DNA of 28,323 nt from Candidatus Shapirobacteria bacterium (GTDB lineage: Bacteria; Patescibacteriota; Microgenomatia; UBA12405): assembly GCA_028701645.1 (NCBI GenBank), contig JAQVQI010000004.1, forward strand, positions 1 through 28,323. Reading direction: 5' to 3'. The notes under the pieces were generated by a model. It searched no databases. It was not told the DNA's origin and saw only the letters and a program-made list of their open reading frames with translations. Both the position numbers and the translations under genes were made by a program. Below, piece after piece: positions 7,332-16,511 of this stretch; the stretch's first letter is position 1; every line of letters begins with the position of its first letter.

Positions 7332-7943
7332 TTAGAGTGAAGATTTGATTACTTTGTTTAGAATTGTTTGCTTGCCATTTGGTGAAGTTGACTCGACGAC
7401 AATATTATTATCCCCAGAATTTAAACTTATTTTTTTCTGAAAGGTTCCATTAATATCAACTAAAATTAAATCGTCGTTGATACGAACTGTAGATTCTGGA
7501 TCGGTAACTCCACTAATCTCAATCACTGAACCAGAAACAGTCGCTTCAAGCGGCCAGACAATATCAAGCTTGGGTGGCTGATGAAACTTAACATATTCAG
7601 ATGTTAGGTAAACTAAAAAAAATAAAACAACTAAAATTAAGGAAACCATAAAGGTGAACCTAGGAGTAAAAGAAAACAACAATGATTTTTTATTTTTTAT
7701 CTTTCTTTTTTGGTCAAAATCACGACGAAAAAGAGCTAAAACCTCTTCTCCATTTAAGCCTAAATAGTCAGCATAATCTTTTATTATCAATGAACAATAA
7801 GGTTCTTGAGGGAAACAAGCTACAGTTTCAGTTTCGATGGCTTCTAAATATTTTATGGGAACTTTAATTTTTTTAGAAATATCGGTTAAATCCCATTCTT
7901 TATCAAGTCGAGTATTTTTGAGGAGTGAAGAAGCACAAAACAT
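7332..7943 (-). CDS. RodZ-like protein (HTH, transmembrane helix, Ig-like domain)
   Basis: This 203-residue protein has a RodZ architecture. Its N-terminal Cro-like HTH contains LLKNTRLDKEWDLTDISKKI and VPIKYLEAIETE, followed by FPQEPYCSLIIKDYADYLGL, which matches the 'RGFlRnYA.yLgLd' helix of the HTH_25 family. A basic linker and one transmembrane helix (about residues 95-115) come next. The external beta-rich domain contains SGVTDPESTVRINDD and NNIVVESTSPNGK, a glucodextranase-B/Ig-like fold common in Patescibacteria. RodZ links cytoskeleton to the cell-wall elongation machinery; no MreB is seen here, so the partner is unknown. It lies 8 bases after ftsK and is probably co-transcribed with it, which fits a shape or division role. 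Confidence 0.7.
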   Translation of the reverse strand: MFCASSLLKNTRLDKEWDLTDISKKIKVPIKYLEAIETETVACFPQEPYCSLIIKDYADYLGLNGEEVLALFRRDFDQKRKIKNKKSLLFSFTPRFTFMVSLILVVLFFLVYLTSEYVKFHQPPKLDIVWPLEATVSGSVIEISGVTDPESTVRINDDLILVDINGTFQKKISLNSGDNNIVVESTSPNGKQTILNKVIKSSL

Positions 7944-7951
7944 ATATAAAT

Positions 7952-10072
7952 TTATTCAAGATTATCTTGAGGAGTATTGTGTTCAATTAAAATTTCTCGA
8001 GGTTTAGAACCATTGGAGGGACCAACAATACCAGCTTGTTCCAGCTGGTCTAAAACTCGAGCGGCTCGAGCATATCCTAGTTTAAGACGTCGTTGCATCA
8101 ATGATGAAGATGCTTTACCTGAATCTCGAACTAATTTTACAGCTTCGTCAAACAAAGGATCGTGGTCTTCTCGAGGAGAAGCTCCGATAGACCCCAAACC
8201 GTGCCCCGGGGTGGTTTGACTTGTAATTTCACTATTGTATTGTGTAGTTTGTTGGCTTTTTAAGTTTTCAATTAAATTATTTAATTCTTTATCTGAAACA
8301 TAACAACCTTGAACCCGAACTGGTTTAGCCAACTCAGGAGGCAAATAAAGCATGTCTCCCCTACCTAATAATTTTTCTGCACCGGGGGTGTCAAGGACGA
8401 CCCTGGAATCAGTAACAGAAGCAACCGCAAAAGAGATTCTTGAAGGAATATTGGCTTTGATCAAACCGGTAATAACATTTACAGAAGGTCGCTGAGTGGC
8501 CAATACTAAGTGAATTCCGACAGCCCTAGCCATTTGGGCTAAACGACAGACATTGTCTTCAACTTCTGAAGGAGAAAATAACATTATTTCGGCTAATTCA
8601 TCAATAAAAATGACGATGTAGTGCATTTGTTGAAATCCAGACAAATTGTTGTACCCTTCTATATTTTTTACCCCAACTTCGGTAAATTTTTTATAACGAT
8701 CTTCCATTTCTTTGACCGCCCACTTAAGTGCAGAAAGGACTTTTTCTGGTTCAACTATAACGTCGGTTAAAAGATGAGGAATTCCGTTATAAGGAGTTAA
8801 TTCAACTCGTTTTGGATCGACCATAATCATTCTAACTTCTTGAGGAGAGGCCCTAAATAATATACTAGCGATCCAAGAATTGATACAAACAGACTTTCCA
8901 GAACCGGTTTGACCAGCAATAAGGACATGAGGCATTTTGGTAATATCGCCGACTTTTGGATGACCAGCAACATCTAGGCCTAATGGAACTGTAATTTTAT
9001 TTTTGGCATTTTTCATAGCATCAGACTCAAGCATTTGACGGATAGGAACCACCTCTAAAGACCGATTAGGGACTTCAATTCCGACTCTGTCTCGACCCGG
9101 GATTGGAGCTTCGACTCTGATCATTCCACCAGGAGCGGCTAGGGCCATGGCTAAGTCATTACTTAAGCTCATTATTTTGGCTAACTTTGTCCCCAAAGCA
9201 ACTTCAAGAGCATATTGGGTGACTGAAGGGCTCTCGTTGAACTCCGCTACTCTAGCAGTAATACCAAACGACTCAAGAGTTTGCTCGATTATTTGAGCAT
9301 TTTTGCGGATATCACCCCTATCGGCTTTTGCCCCAGGAGTGTTGTCAAAAATATCAATAGAAGGATATTGCCAGACAGGATAGTTTGAAACATCAAGAGA
9401 ATTATTTTGGTTGAGTGGCTGATTTATCATGGGTTTGTTTAATACAGGAGGGATATTAACAACGTTTAGATCGTCTTTTTCTTTTTTATTTTGATTATTA
9501 TTTTCTAGCGGTAATTGCGATTTAAATATCTTTTCCTTATTGAATGATTTTTCTTTAATATTTTTGACGTTACCAATAGTATATTTTTTAACTAATTTAA
9601 ATACATTAGTAAAAAATTTTATAACTTGAGCCAAAGAAGTGTCAAAAAGGATGACGAATCCAGTAATAAAAGTAAATATAAAAATAAAAAAGCTAGTGAT
9701 ATTACTACTAAAAGCGGTGGCTAATTGGACAAAAATAAAATTACCAACCACTCCTTGATTAAACAAACTAATAAGAGAAACGAACATAATCAAAAAACCC
9801 AAAAAAACATTGAAATCTTTTAGAGGGGTTTTAATTTGAGCAAATAAAAAAGCGGTTAGTAATAACAAAAAAGAGATAAAAACAGCGCCAAAACCAAAAT
9901 ATTTATCTAAAAATTGGTTGATAGTTACAGGAATAGGGCCTGTTTCTAAAAATGAAAAAACTGAAACGATTGTTAAAATTATGAAAAATATAAAAAAAAC
10001 AGTTTGAACTGTTTCCGGTTTTAACCGTAAGCGAGGAATTATCTTTTTTTTCTTTCGACCACGTTTAGCCAT
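7952..10072 (-). CDS. ftsK: FtsK/SpoIIIE-type DNA translocase
   Basis: This 706-residue protein is complete. Four N-terminal transmembrane helices (roughly residues 25-45, 58-75, 82-100 and 118-145) anchor it at the septum. After a linker rich in Asn, Gln and Lys comes the motor: the alpha and beta domains with Walker A GQTGSGKS (about 386-393), Walker B IVIFIDELAEIM and the LATQRPSVNVITG segment. The C-terminal gamma winged helix (DPLFDEAVKLVRDSGKASSS to GIVGPSNGSKPREIL) reads KOPS-like sequences. It pumps chromosome ends apart during division. Four helices and a short linker make it compact but of normal FtsK form. TATACT lies 5 bases before ATG. It follows proS by 45 bases. Confidence 0.95.
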   Translation of the reverse strand: MAKRGRKKKKIIPRLRLKPETVQTVFFIFFIILTIVSVFSFLETGPIPVTINQFLDKYFGFGAVFISFLLLLTAFLFAQIKTPLKDFNVFLGFLIMFVSLISLFNQGVVGNFIFVQLATAFSSNITSFFIFIFTFITGFVILFDTSLAQVIKFFTNVFKLVKKYTIGNVKNIKEKSFNKEKIFKSQLPLENNNQNKKEKDDLNVVNIPPVLNKPMINQPLNQNNSLDVSNYPVWQYPSIDIFDNTPGAKADRGDIRKNAQIIEQTLESFGITARVAEFNESPSVTQYALEVALGTKLAKIMSLSNDLAMALAAPGGMIRVEAPIPGRDRVGIEVPNRSLEVVPIRQMLESDAMKNAKNKITVPLGLDVAGHPKVGDITKMPHVLIAGQTGSGKSVCINSWIASILFRASPQEVRMIMVDPKRVELTPYNGIPHLLTDVIVEPEKVLSALKWAVKEMEDRYKKFTEVGVKNIEGYNNLSGFQQMHYIVIFIDELAEIMLFSPSEVEDNVCRLAQMARAVGIHLVLATQRPSVNVITGLIKANIPSRISFAVASVTDSRVVLDTPGAEKLLGRGDMLYLPPELAKPVRVQGCYVSDKELNNLIENLKSQQTTQYNSEITSQTTPGHGLGSIGASPREDHDPLFDEAVKLVRDSGKASSSLMQRRLKLGYARAARVLDQLEQAGIVGPSNGSKPREILIEHNTPQDNLE

Positions 10073-10077
10073 AAACT

Positions 10078-10083
10078 AGTATA
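10078..10083 (-). promoter_or_regulatory. -10 box for ftsK (predicted leaderless start)
   Basis: TATACT on the minus strand ends 5 bases before the ftsK ATG. There is no Shine-Dalgarno sequence between it and the start. No good -35 hexamer is visible. Confidence 0.4.
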
Positions 10084-10117
10084 TAGTATTTAATTTCTAA
10101 TATCGAATTTCTAATTT

Positions 10118-11359
10118 CTAAACAATTTTTTCAAAAACAAAATCAAGAGAAATAATTTCACTTTTTTCTTCGTTCCGTTTTTTTATTTCTATACCACCAT
10201 TTTCTAGGCTTCTTTTACTTAGCACCAATCTTGTGGGGATCCCAATTAGATCAGCATCGGCAAATTTAATACCGGCAGTCACATCTAATCTGTCATCGTA
10301 TAATACTTCGATATTTTTTTCTATTAGTTTTTGGTAAATATCGACTGATTGTAATTTAATTTTTTCATCGTGTAAATCAAGACCAATCAAGTGAATTTGA
10401 TATGGAGCAATATTAGCGGGCCAAATAATCCCTTTATTGTCATGACAAGATTCAACAATAGCCCCCATAGTTCGAGAAGGGCCAAGTCCATAGCAGCCCA
10501 TTTCAACAATTTTTTCTTGACCATTTTTATCTGAATAATAAAAATTAAATGACTTTGAATATTTAGTTCTCAATTTAAAAATATTGCCAACCTCAATTGC
10601 TTTTACTGTCTTAAGATTGTCGTTTCCACACTTGGGGCAGGTTTTTTGAATATCAATAATTTCTTTATTGATAGCTAATTGACATTTTTCACATAAATAA
10701 ATAGTATCTTCCCCACTTTCACACAATGTTTGAAATTCATGGGAATATTGGCTGAAACTACCGCCAGAAGCAAAAGTTAAAACAGTTATATCACCAATAC
10801 CTAGTCGTTTATAAATTTCAAAATACGCTTGTTTAACAATCTCGTAATATTGATTTAAATCATTTTCATCAGTATGAAAAGAATAAAGATCTTTCATATT
10901 GAATTCACGACCTCGCAATAACCCTGATTTTGCCCGAGCTTCGTTTCTAAATTTGTTTTGAATTTGATACACGGAGAAAGGTAAATCTCGATAGGAAAAA
11001 ATATATTTTTGAGCCAAAGGAGTAACTACTTCTTCATGGGTAGGGTTTAGAACTAAACTAGTATTTCCTTGTCCTTTGAGATGAAACAAAACATCCATAG
11101 TATGCCTTCCTGTTGTAACCCAACTCTCTTCTTGTGTCAGTGCTGGCATTAAAATTTCTTGGCCACCAATTTTATCCATTTCTTCCCTAATAATATTTTG
11201 AATTTTGGTTAAGACTCGAAGGCCTAAGGGGAGATAATTGTAAACTCCAGATATTTCTTTTTGAATAAATCCACCTTGAGTTAATAACCTAGCATTGACA
11301 CTATCGGCGTCAGAAGGAATTGATTTAGAAGTTTTTCCAAATAGTTGTGAATATCTCAT
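10118..11359 (-). CDS. proS: Prolyl-tRNA synthetase with zinc ribbon instead of INS editing domain
   Basis: This 413-residue protein charges tRNA-Pro. The class II core shows the opening MRYSQLFGKTSKSIPSDAD, then LPLGLRVLTKIQNIIREEMD (motif 1). NPTHEEV and FRNEARAKSGLLRGREFNMKDLYSF follow (motif 2), then GCYGLGPSRTMGAIVE (motif 3). After motif 2 the ~180-residue INS domain typical of bacterial ProRS is missing. Its place is taken by a short ribbon with CEKC and CPKCG (about residues 223-243). The C-terminal anticodon-binding domain contains QIHLIGLDLHD and DVTAGIKFADADLIGIPTRLVL. With no INS, clearing of alanyl-tRNA-Pro would need a separate factor, which is not seen here. TATAAT lies 6 bases before ATG. 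Confidence 0.95.
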   Translation of the reverse strand: MRYSQLFGKTSKSIPSDADSVNARLLTQGGFIQKEISGVYNYLPLGLRVLTKIQNIIREEMDKIGGQEILMPALTQEESWVTTGRHTMDVLFHLKGQGNTSLVLNPTHEEVVTPLAQKYIFSYRDLPFSVYQIQNKFRNEARAKSGLLRGREFNMKDLYSFHTDENDLNQYYEIVKQAYFEIYKRLGIGDITVLTFASGGSFSQYSHEFQTLCESGEDTIYLCEKCQLAINKEIIDIQKTCPKCGNDNLKTVKAIEVGNIFKLRTKYSKSFNFYYSDKNGQEKIVEMGCYGLGPSRTMGAIVESCHDNKGIIWPANIAPYQIHLIGLDLHDEKIKLQSVDIYQKLIEKNIEVLYDDRLDVTAGIKFADADLIGIPTRLVLSKRSLENGGIEIKKRNEEKSEIISLDFVFEKIV

Positions 11360-11365
11360 GAACCT

Positions 11366-11371
11366 ATTATA
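11366..11371 (-). promoter_or_regulatory. -10 box for proS (predicted leaderless start)
   Basis: Perfect TATAAT on the minus strand, 6 bases before the proS ATG, in the 20-base gap after the RNase J gene. The position predicts initiation at or beside the start codon. Confidence 0.5.
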
Positions 11372-11379
11372 ACTTATTT

Positions 11380-13116
11380 CTATACTTCAATTACCAAAGG
11401 TAGCACCATTGGTTGGCGGCCGGTTTTTTGGTAAATAATTTCCTCGATATAACCTTGAAGCTCTTCTCGGATAAAATCGAAGTTTGCCGGAACACTGGTA
11501 ACTTGATTAAATTTATTGCCAATTTCTTGTTTGAGAAAATTAATAAGATCGGTATTTTCTTTTACAAAAACAAAACCTCGACTTAAAATGACAGGGTCTT
11601 TTTCAAGTTTACCGTTGGCTTTGTTAATCAATAAAACAACTGAAAACATGCCATCATTGGCTAATACTTTTCGATCACGAAGTACAGTAGTTCCCACATC
11701 ACCAACTCCAAAACCATCAATCAAAACTTTTCTAATTGAAATATGGAATTTGGTGTCAAAAGTAGCATTGCTATAAAAAGTAGTAGTAGCATCAAAGTCG
11801 GGCATGATCACCTGATCTTCAGTATACCCAAGTTTTTTGGCCATACTTTGATAACTTTTTAAATGTCTAAAATTACCACCAATTGGTAATAAAAATTTTG
11901 GCTTAAGTAAACTAATTAATAAGGCATGTTCTTTTTGATAACCGTGACCGGAAACATGTAACTCCTCTTTTTCACCATAAACTACTTCAGCTCCCATTTT
12001 CGAAAGGACATCAATCATAGTGTAGATATTGGATGTGGTTCCTGGAATATAATCAGGAGACGAAAATATTACCTTATCACCAGATTTAATTTTTATCCGA
12101 TGCTTACCCATAACCATTTTACTTAAGGCTGAGTCCGGCTGACCGGCAAAACCAGCAACTAAAAATATGAGTTTATTTTCGGGGAAATTTTTGGCACGCT
12201 CTGGAGGAATTATGTCAGAATCATTAAGAGTCAAATATTTTAATTCTTTGGCTATATTAATTGCTTTTTCGACTGAAAAACCAACAATAACAATTTTTCG
12301 ACCAACACCTTTGGCATACTCTATTGCTTGTGACCAGCGGACAATATTACTCGAAATTGAGGTAACAAAAACTCTTCCTTTAGCAGAAATTATTTCTTCT
12401 TTAAAATGTTGAGCAATGGAACTTTCGGATGGAGAAAAACCTTCGTGGTCAGAACCTAAACTATCCGACATTAGAGCTAAGACTTTCTTTTCACCAATCC
12501 TAGCGATATGGGCAAAATCGGGACCTTTGCCATCAAGAGGAAAAAGATCAAATTTAAAATCACTCCCGTGATAAAAAATACCAATTGGAGTAGTAATAGC
12601 AAAATGGTAAGTATCAGGAATTGAATGAGTAACCCTGATTGGGTCAACATTAAAAACTCCTTTTTGAATGGCAACGTTGTCTTCGTAAACCGTCAAATTG
12701 GCCCTAATATTTACTTCAGTAAGACGCGATTCAATAAAAGCAGCCGCCAGACGGGGAGCAAAAATAGGGATATTTTGACCCAAAATTGGCAAAATAAACC
12801 GGATTGCACCGATATGATCTTCGTGACCATGAGTAATAAATATACCTAATATACGGTCTTTTTTATCTTCCAAATAATGAGTATCGGGAATTTGAAGATC
12901 AACACCAAAAGCATCCTCTTCAGGGAAACCAACTCCACAGTCAACAATAATAATTTGGCTTTTTGAGGCATCACCATTGGGGATAAACTCATAAACAAAC
13001 ATGTTTTGGGTAACATCCCCAAAACCACCAAGTGAACTAATCCGAACTGAATTCAGATTTGATTTAAACTCCCTCACTTGATTGGGAGCTTGTGTAAATT
13101 TTTGATTTTTAATCAT
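11380..13116 (-). CDS. rnj: Ribonuclease J
   Basis: This 578-residue metallo-beta-lactamase/beta-CASP RNase degrades and processes RNA by 5'-exo and endo cleavage. The N-terminal core has LGGFGDVTQNMFVYE, then ITHGHEDHIGAI, the zinc signature HxHxDH. THSIPDTYHFAI, GSDFKFD and the beta-CASP stretch (SSNIVRWSQAIEYA) follow, with HVSGHGYQKEH and PIGGNFRHL closing the site. A C-terminal domain of about 130 residues (after about 440) completes the usual length of about 555. The LGG segment reads FGDVTQNM, where the common form is LGEIGKNM. It is encoded between the Lon-like ATPase and proS. With pnp upstream, it suggests an RNA-turnover cluster. Confidence 0.93.
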   Translation of the reverse strand: MIKNQKFTQAPNQVREFKSNLNSVRISSLGGFGDVTQNMFVYEFIPNGDASKSQIIIVDCGVGFPEEDAFGVDLQIPDTHYLEDKKDRILGIFITHGHEDHIGAIRFILPILGQNIPIFAPRLAAAFIESRLTEVNIRANLTVYEDNVAIQKGVFNVDPIRVTHSIPDTYHFAITTPIGIFYHGSDFKFDLFPLDGKGPDFAHIARIGEKKVLALMSDSLGSDHEGFSPSESSIAQHFKEEIISAKGRVFVTSISSNIVRWSQAIEYAKGVGRKIVIVGFSVEKAINIAKELKYLTLNDSDIIPPERAKNFPENKLIFLVAGFAGQPDSALSKMVMGKHRIKIKSGDKVIFSSPDYIPGTTSNIYTMIDVLSKMGAEVVYGEKEELHVSGHGYQKEHALLISLLKPKFLLPIGGNFRHLKSYQSMAKKLGYTEDQVIMPDFDATTTFYSNATFDTKFHISIRKVLIDGFGVGDVGTTVLRDRKVLANDGMFSVVLLINKANGKLEKDPVILSRGFVFVKENTDLINFLKQEIGNKFNQVTSVPANFDFIREELQGYIEEIIYQKTGRQPMVLPLVIEV

Positions 13117-13146
13117 AATATTTTTAAATTTTTAAAATTAGTGGAC

Positions 13147-14208
13147 TTACCACTGTGGCAAAAAAGTCTTGACATTAGATTCGTCAACGACAATTTTTTT
13201 GTATTTTCCCTCAAAGATTAATTTGGCTGTTTTTCGACATAAGCCTTCAATGTTTCTTTGAAGAGTTCGAACACCGGCATCAAAGCCTAATGGTCGGACA
13301 ATTTGGCCCCACATATTGGGGGCAATTATTAACTCATCTGGTTTAAGACCAGCATTACTAATCGCCTGAGGGAATATATAATCTCGACCAATAGCAATTT
13401 TTTCTTCGTCAGTATAAGAAGGCATTTGAATAACTTCAAGTCGGTCCATCACAGCAGTAGCAATTCTTGAAGTATTGTTACATGTAGCACAAAAAATGGC
13501 TTGTGAAAGATCAACTGGATAATCAACATAATGATCAACAAATCGATTGTTTTGTTCTGGATCCAACAACTCAACCAAAACACCCATGATAGTGTTTAGA
13601 GCATTGTCGGCAACTCTATCTATTTCGTCTAATAGAATAACTGGATTTCGACTTTTAGCAGTAATTAAGCCTTTAATGATTTGGCCTGGTTCGGCTTCGG
13701 GATATGATCGAGATTGGCCACGAAGATATAAAGGATCACCTAGACCGCCAAAAGGAATACGAATAAGTTCTCTACCTAAAACATTGGAAATAGACTTGGC
13801 CATAGTGGTTTTCCCAGTACCAACAAGTCCGACAAACAATAAAACCGGAGCTCTCATAACTTTATCTGGTGAACGATTTTTTTGAAGAGCCAGGACAGAA
13901 ATATATTCTAAAATTCTTTCCTTGACAGTTTCGAGTCCATAATGTTCTTCATCTAGCTTTTCTTTGGCGTATTGAATATCTAAAATATCAGTTGTCTGTT
14001 TAGACCAAGGGATATTGACTAAATTACTAATATATTTTGAAATTATTTGATAATTTTGCCAAAAAGTTTGCTCATTTTTGGAGTTAATTGTCAGTTGAGC
14101 AAATAATTCTTCGAGATTTTTGACCAAATCAGTGGGTAATTTTACCTCTTCTATTTTTTTTCTTAGATTATCGACAGCTTGAATCGTCGTCAAAACATTA
14201 GTCTCCAT
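13147..14208 (-). CDS. Lon-type AAA+ ATPase lacking the protease domain
   Basis: At 353 residues this is less than half of Lon. The N-terminal helical segment (DNLRKKIEEVKLPTDLVKNL to NIPWSKQT and LDEEHYGLETVKERILEYISVLAL) matches the helical part of Lon just before the ATPase. Walker A is GLVGTGKTTMA (about 125-135), and the Lon pore region is FGGLGDPLYLRGQSRSYP. Walker B is PVILLDEID (about 188-196), sensor 1 is IFCATCNN, a DRLEVIQ segment carries the arginine finger and GVRTLQRNIEGLCRKTAKLI is the sensor 2 helix. The chain ends soon after, so the N-terminal LON substrate domain and the Ser-Lys protease domain are absent. It might unfold or remodel substrates alone, or for another protease. 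Target is unknown. TATACT lies 6 bases before ATG. Confidence 0.88.
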   Translation of the reverse strand: METNVLTTIQAVDNLRKKIEEVKLPTDLVKNLEELFAQLTINSKNEQTFWQNYQIISKYISNLVNIPWSKQTTDILDIQYAKEKLDEEHYGLETVKERILEYISVLALQKNRSPDKVMRAPVLLFVGLVGTGKTTMAKSISNVLGRELIRIPFGGLGDPLYLRGQSRSYPEAEPGQIIKGLITAKSRNPVILLDEIDRVADNALNTIMGVLVELLDPEQNNRFVDHYVDYPVDLSQAIFCATCNNTSRIATAVMDRLEVIQMPSYTDEEKIAIGRDYIFPQAISNAGLKPDELIIAPNMWGQIVRPLGFDAGVRTLQRNIEGLCRKTAKLIFEGKYKKIVVDESNVKTFLPQW

Positions 14209-14214
14209 ATATAA

Positions 14215-14220
14215 AGTATA
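14215..14220 (-). promoter_or_regulatory. -10 box for the Lon-like ATPase gene (predicted leaderless start)
   Basis: TATACT on the minus strand ends 6 bases before the ATG (14206-14208). No Shine-Dalgarno sequence lies between. Confidence 0.4.
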
Positions 14221-14251
14221 ACTAAAACCGGAATTAAAAAATAGTTAGCGG

Positions 14252-16474
14252 TTATCGAGGACGACGATTACGATCACCCATTCGAGAATCAAATTTAGAA
14301 AATTGAGGGCGTCGATCACCACCAAAGCGATTAAATTGGGTCCTTGGCCCCGCCTCCGCTGAAGCTGCATCGGGCGAAGCTGGATGAGCAGTTTTGAATT
14401 CTGGAGAAGATAATTTGATTTGGTGATTATCATTGAATCCGGCAATTTGAACTTTGAGTTTGTCCCCTATTTTTATAATAGTGGAAGGATCAGATAAAAA
14501 TCCACCTGTCATTTCGGAAACATGAAGCAAGGCTTCTCGGCCGGGTAAAAATTCAATAAAGGCACCAAAATTTTCCACTCGGGTAACAACGCCATCATAT
14601 TCTTCGCCAATTTGGACTTCTTTTATCATTGATTCAATTTCATAAGCACAATCTTCGATGGCTTTTTGATCTTGAGAAGAAATAGAGGCAGCGCCAAAAT
14701 CATCGATGTCGATTTGAACACCAAATTTTTCCATTAAGGCTTTGATGGTCTTACCGCCGCTACCAATAACTTCACCAATTTTGTCTTCTGGAAGTTGGAC
14801 TAATTTTATCTTGGGAGCAAACTGTGAAAGTTGAGAACGAGGAGAGGCTAAAATTGACTCCATTTTATCTAGTATTTGAAGTCTGGCCTTTGTTGAAGCA
14901 ACAAAAGTTTCTCGAATCATTTGCAGGGTTAACCCTTCACGTTTGATATCAAGTTGAATAGCCGTAATTCCGTTTCGGGTTCCAGTAATTTTAAAATCCA
15001 TATCACCAAAATGATCTTCAATACCAGCAATATCAGTTAATAAAACATAGTTATCATCTGACTCGGCGACTAAACCAACAGAGATACCCGCAACTTTGTC
15101 CTTGATAGGAACACCAGCGTCCATAAGAGACATAGTCGAACCACAAGTCGAAGCCATAGAAGAAGAACCATTTTGTGATAAAACTTCTGAAGTCAAAACA
15201 ATAGTGTAAGGAAAATCAGCCTCACTAGGGATTACTGGAATTAATGCCTTTTCAGCAAGTGCACCGTGACCAATTTCACGGCGACCGGGACGACCAACTC
15301 GTCCGGCTTGTCCAGTAGAAAAAGGCATAGCTGAATAATAATGAAGATAACGTTTGGTAATTTCTCCAACTGAGTCTTCTAAATATAATTTGTCTGATAG
15401 TGGAGCTAAAGTAGTCACTGTTAAAGCTTGAGTTAGACCTCTTTCAAAAAGAGCCGAACCATGGGTCATGGGTAAAACACCAGCTTCGATGTTGAGTGAT
15501 CTAATTTCATCCATAGCTCGTTTGTCATAACGATTTTTTGCTAAAGTTTGCTGTCTGACGTGCTTTTTAACAATCTCATCAACAGCAGCAATTAAATGAT
15601 TTTGAGAAACTTCTTCTGATTTGGTTTTGTCTTGATACAATTGTTTTACTTTTTCAACAATCAATTCTTGACCTATCATGTGTCCACCATCAATGCCTTT
15701 ATCAAAAAATTCTTTGACATCAGCATTAATTTTAGACTCAACTTCTTTTATTAAATTTTCTGAAGGACCAGCTGGCTCAAAACTAATTTTTTCTTTACCA
15801 ACCGTTTTGGCAAATTCTTCAATTTGTTTGTTGACAGCATCACCAGTATTTTTGGCTAATTCGATGGCCTCAAGTATTAAGTCGTTTTCGACAATATTAC
15901 CATCAGCTTCAATCATATTGACACCTTTTGGACCAGTACAAACCAAGAGATCAAATTTTGATTTTTGGAGTTCTTCTAAGTCGGGATTGATGACTAATTG
16001 ATTGTTGATAGAACCAACACGAACAGCAGAAACTGGGCCACGGAAAGGAATATCAGAAATAGACATAGCAGCCGAAGCAGCCATAAAAGCAGGGATAACC
16101 ACATCGTTTTTTTTGTCGTTACTCAATACAGTAGTGATAATTTGAACTTCATTTAAAAATCCATTTGGAAACAAGGGACGAAGAGATCGGTCGATAATAC
16201 GACCAAAAAGGACAGCAGTGTCAGATGGACCGCCATCACGCTTGATCCATTTGCTGCCTTTAATAATGCCTCCGGCATAAAGTTTGTCAACAAATTCGAC
16301 TGAGAGAGGGAAATAATCTTTGGTTTCGTCTAATTTACCCATCAAAACAGTAGCTAAAACAATAGTATTGCCATATTGAGCGACAACTGAAGCATTAGTT
16401 TGAGGAGCGAGTTTACCGGTAGAAAGCGAAATATGTTTTTCGCCCACCAAAATATCTTGGGAATAATTTTTCAT
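14252..16474 (-). CDS. pnp: Polyribonucleotide nucleotidyltransferase (PNPase)
   Basis: This complete 740-residue enzyme degrades RNA phosphorolytically from the 3' end. Two RNase PH domains flank an all-helical insert. The second carries FSTGQAGRVGRPGRREIGHGALAEKAL and the catalytic-loop TDIAGIEDHFGDMDFKITGT (Asp residues near 487-493). A KH domain follows (IGEVIGSGGKTIKALMEKFG, about 570-590), then an S1 domain (YDGVVTRVENFGAFIEF). A short basic Arg/Gly tail ends FDSRMGDRNRRPR, likely aiding RNA binding. It directly follows rpsO, the classical rpsO-pnp arrangement. A TATAAT box is 17 bases before ATG (16492-16497), possibly an extra promoter, though its -35 is poor. Confidence 0.96.
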   Translation of the reverse strand: MKNYSQDILVGEKHISLSTGKLAPQTNASVVAQYGNTIVLATVLMGKLDETKDYFPLSVEFVDKLYAGGIIKGSKWIKRDGGPSDTAVLFGRIIDRSLRPLFPNGFLNEVQIITTVLSNDKKNDVVIPAFMAASAAMSISDIPFRGPVSAVRVGSINNQLVINPDLEELQKSKFDLLVCTGPKGVNMIEADGNIVENDLILEAIELAKNTGDAVNKQIEEFAKTVGKEKISFEPAGPSENLIKEVESKINADVKEFFDKGIDGGHMIGQELIVEKVKQLYQDKTKSEEVSQNHLIAAVDEIVKKHVRQQTLAKNRYDKRAMDEIRSLNIEAGVLPMTHGSALFERGLTQALTVTTLAPLSDKLYLEDSVGEITKRYLHYYSAMPFSTGQAGRVGRPGRREIGHGALAEKALIPVIPSEADFPYTIVLTSEVLSQNGSSSMASTCGSTMSLMDAGVPIKDKVAGISVGLVAESDDNYVLLTDIAGIEDHFGDMDFKITGTRNGITAIQLDIKREGLTLQMIRETFVASTKARLQILDKMESILASPRSQLSQFAPKIKLVQLPEDKIGEVIGSGGKTIKALMEKFGVQIDIDDFGAASISSQDQKAIEDCAYEIESMIKEVQIGEEYDGVVTRVENFGAFIEFLPGREALLHVSEMTGGFLSDPSTIIKIGDKLKVQIAGFNDNHQIKLSSPEFKTAHPASPDAASAEAGPRTQFNRFGGDRRPQFSKFDSRMGDRNRRPR

Positions 16475-16511
16475 AAATTTTTGATATATAAATTATAGAC
16501 TAACAAAGTAG

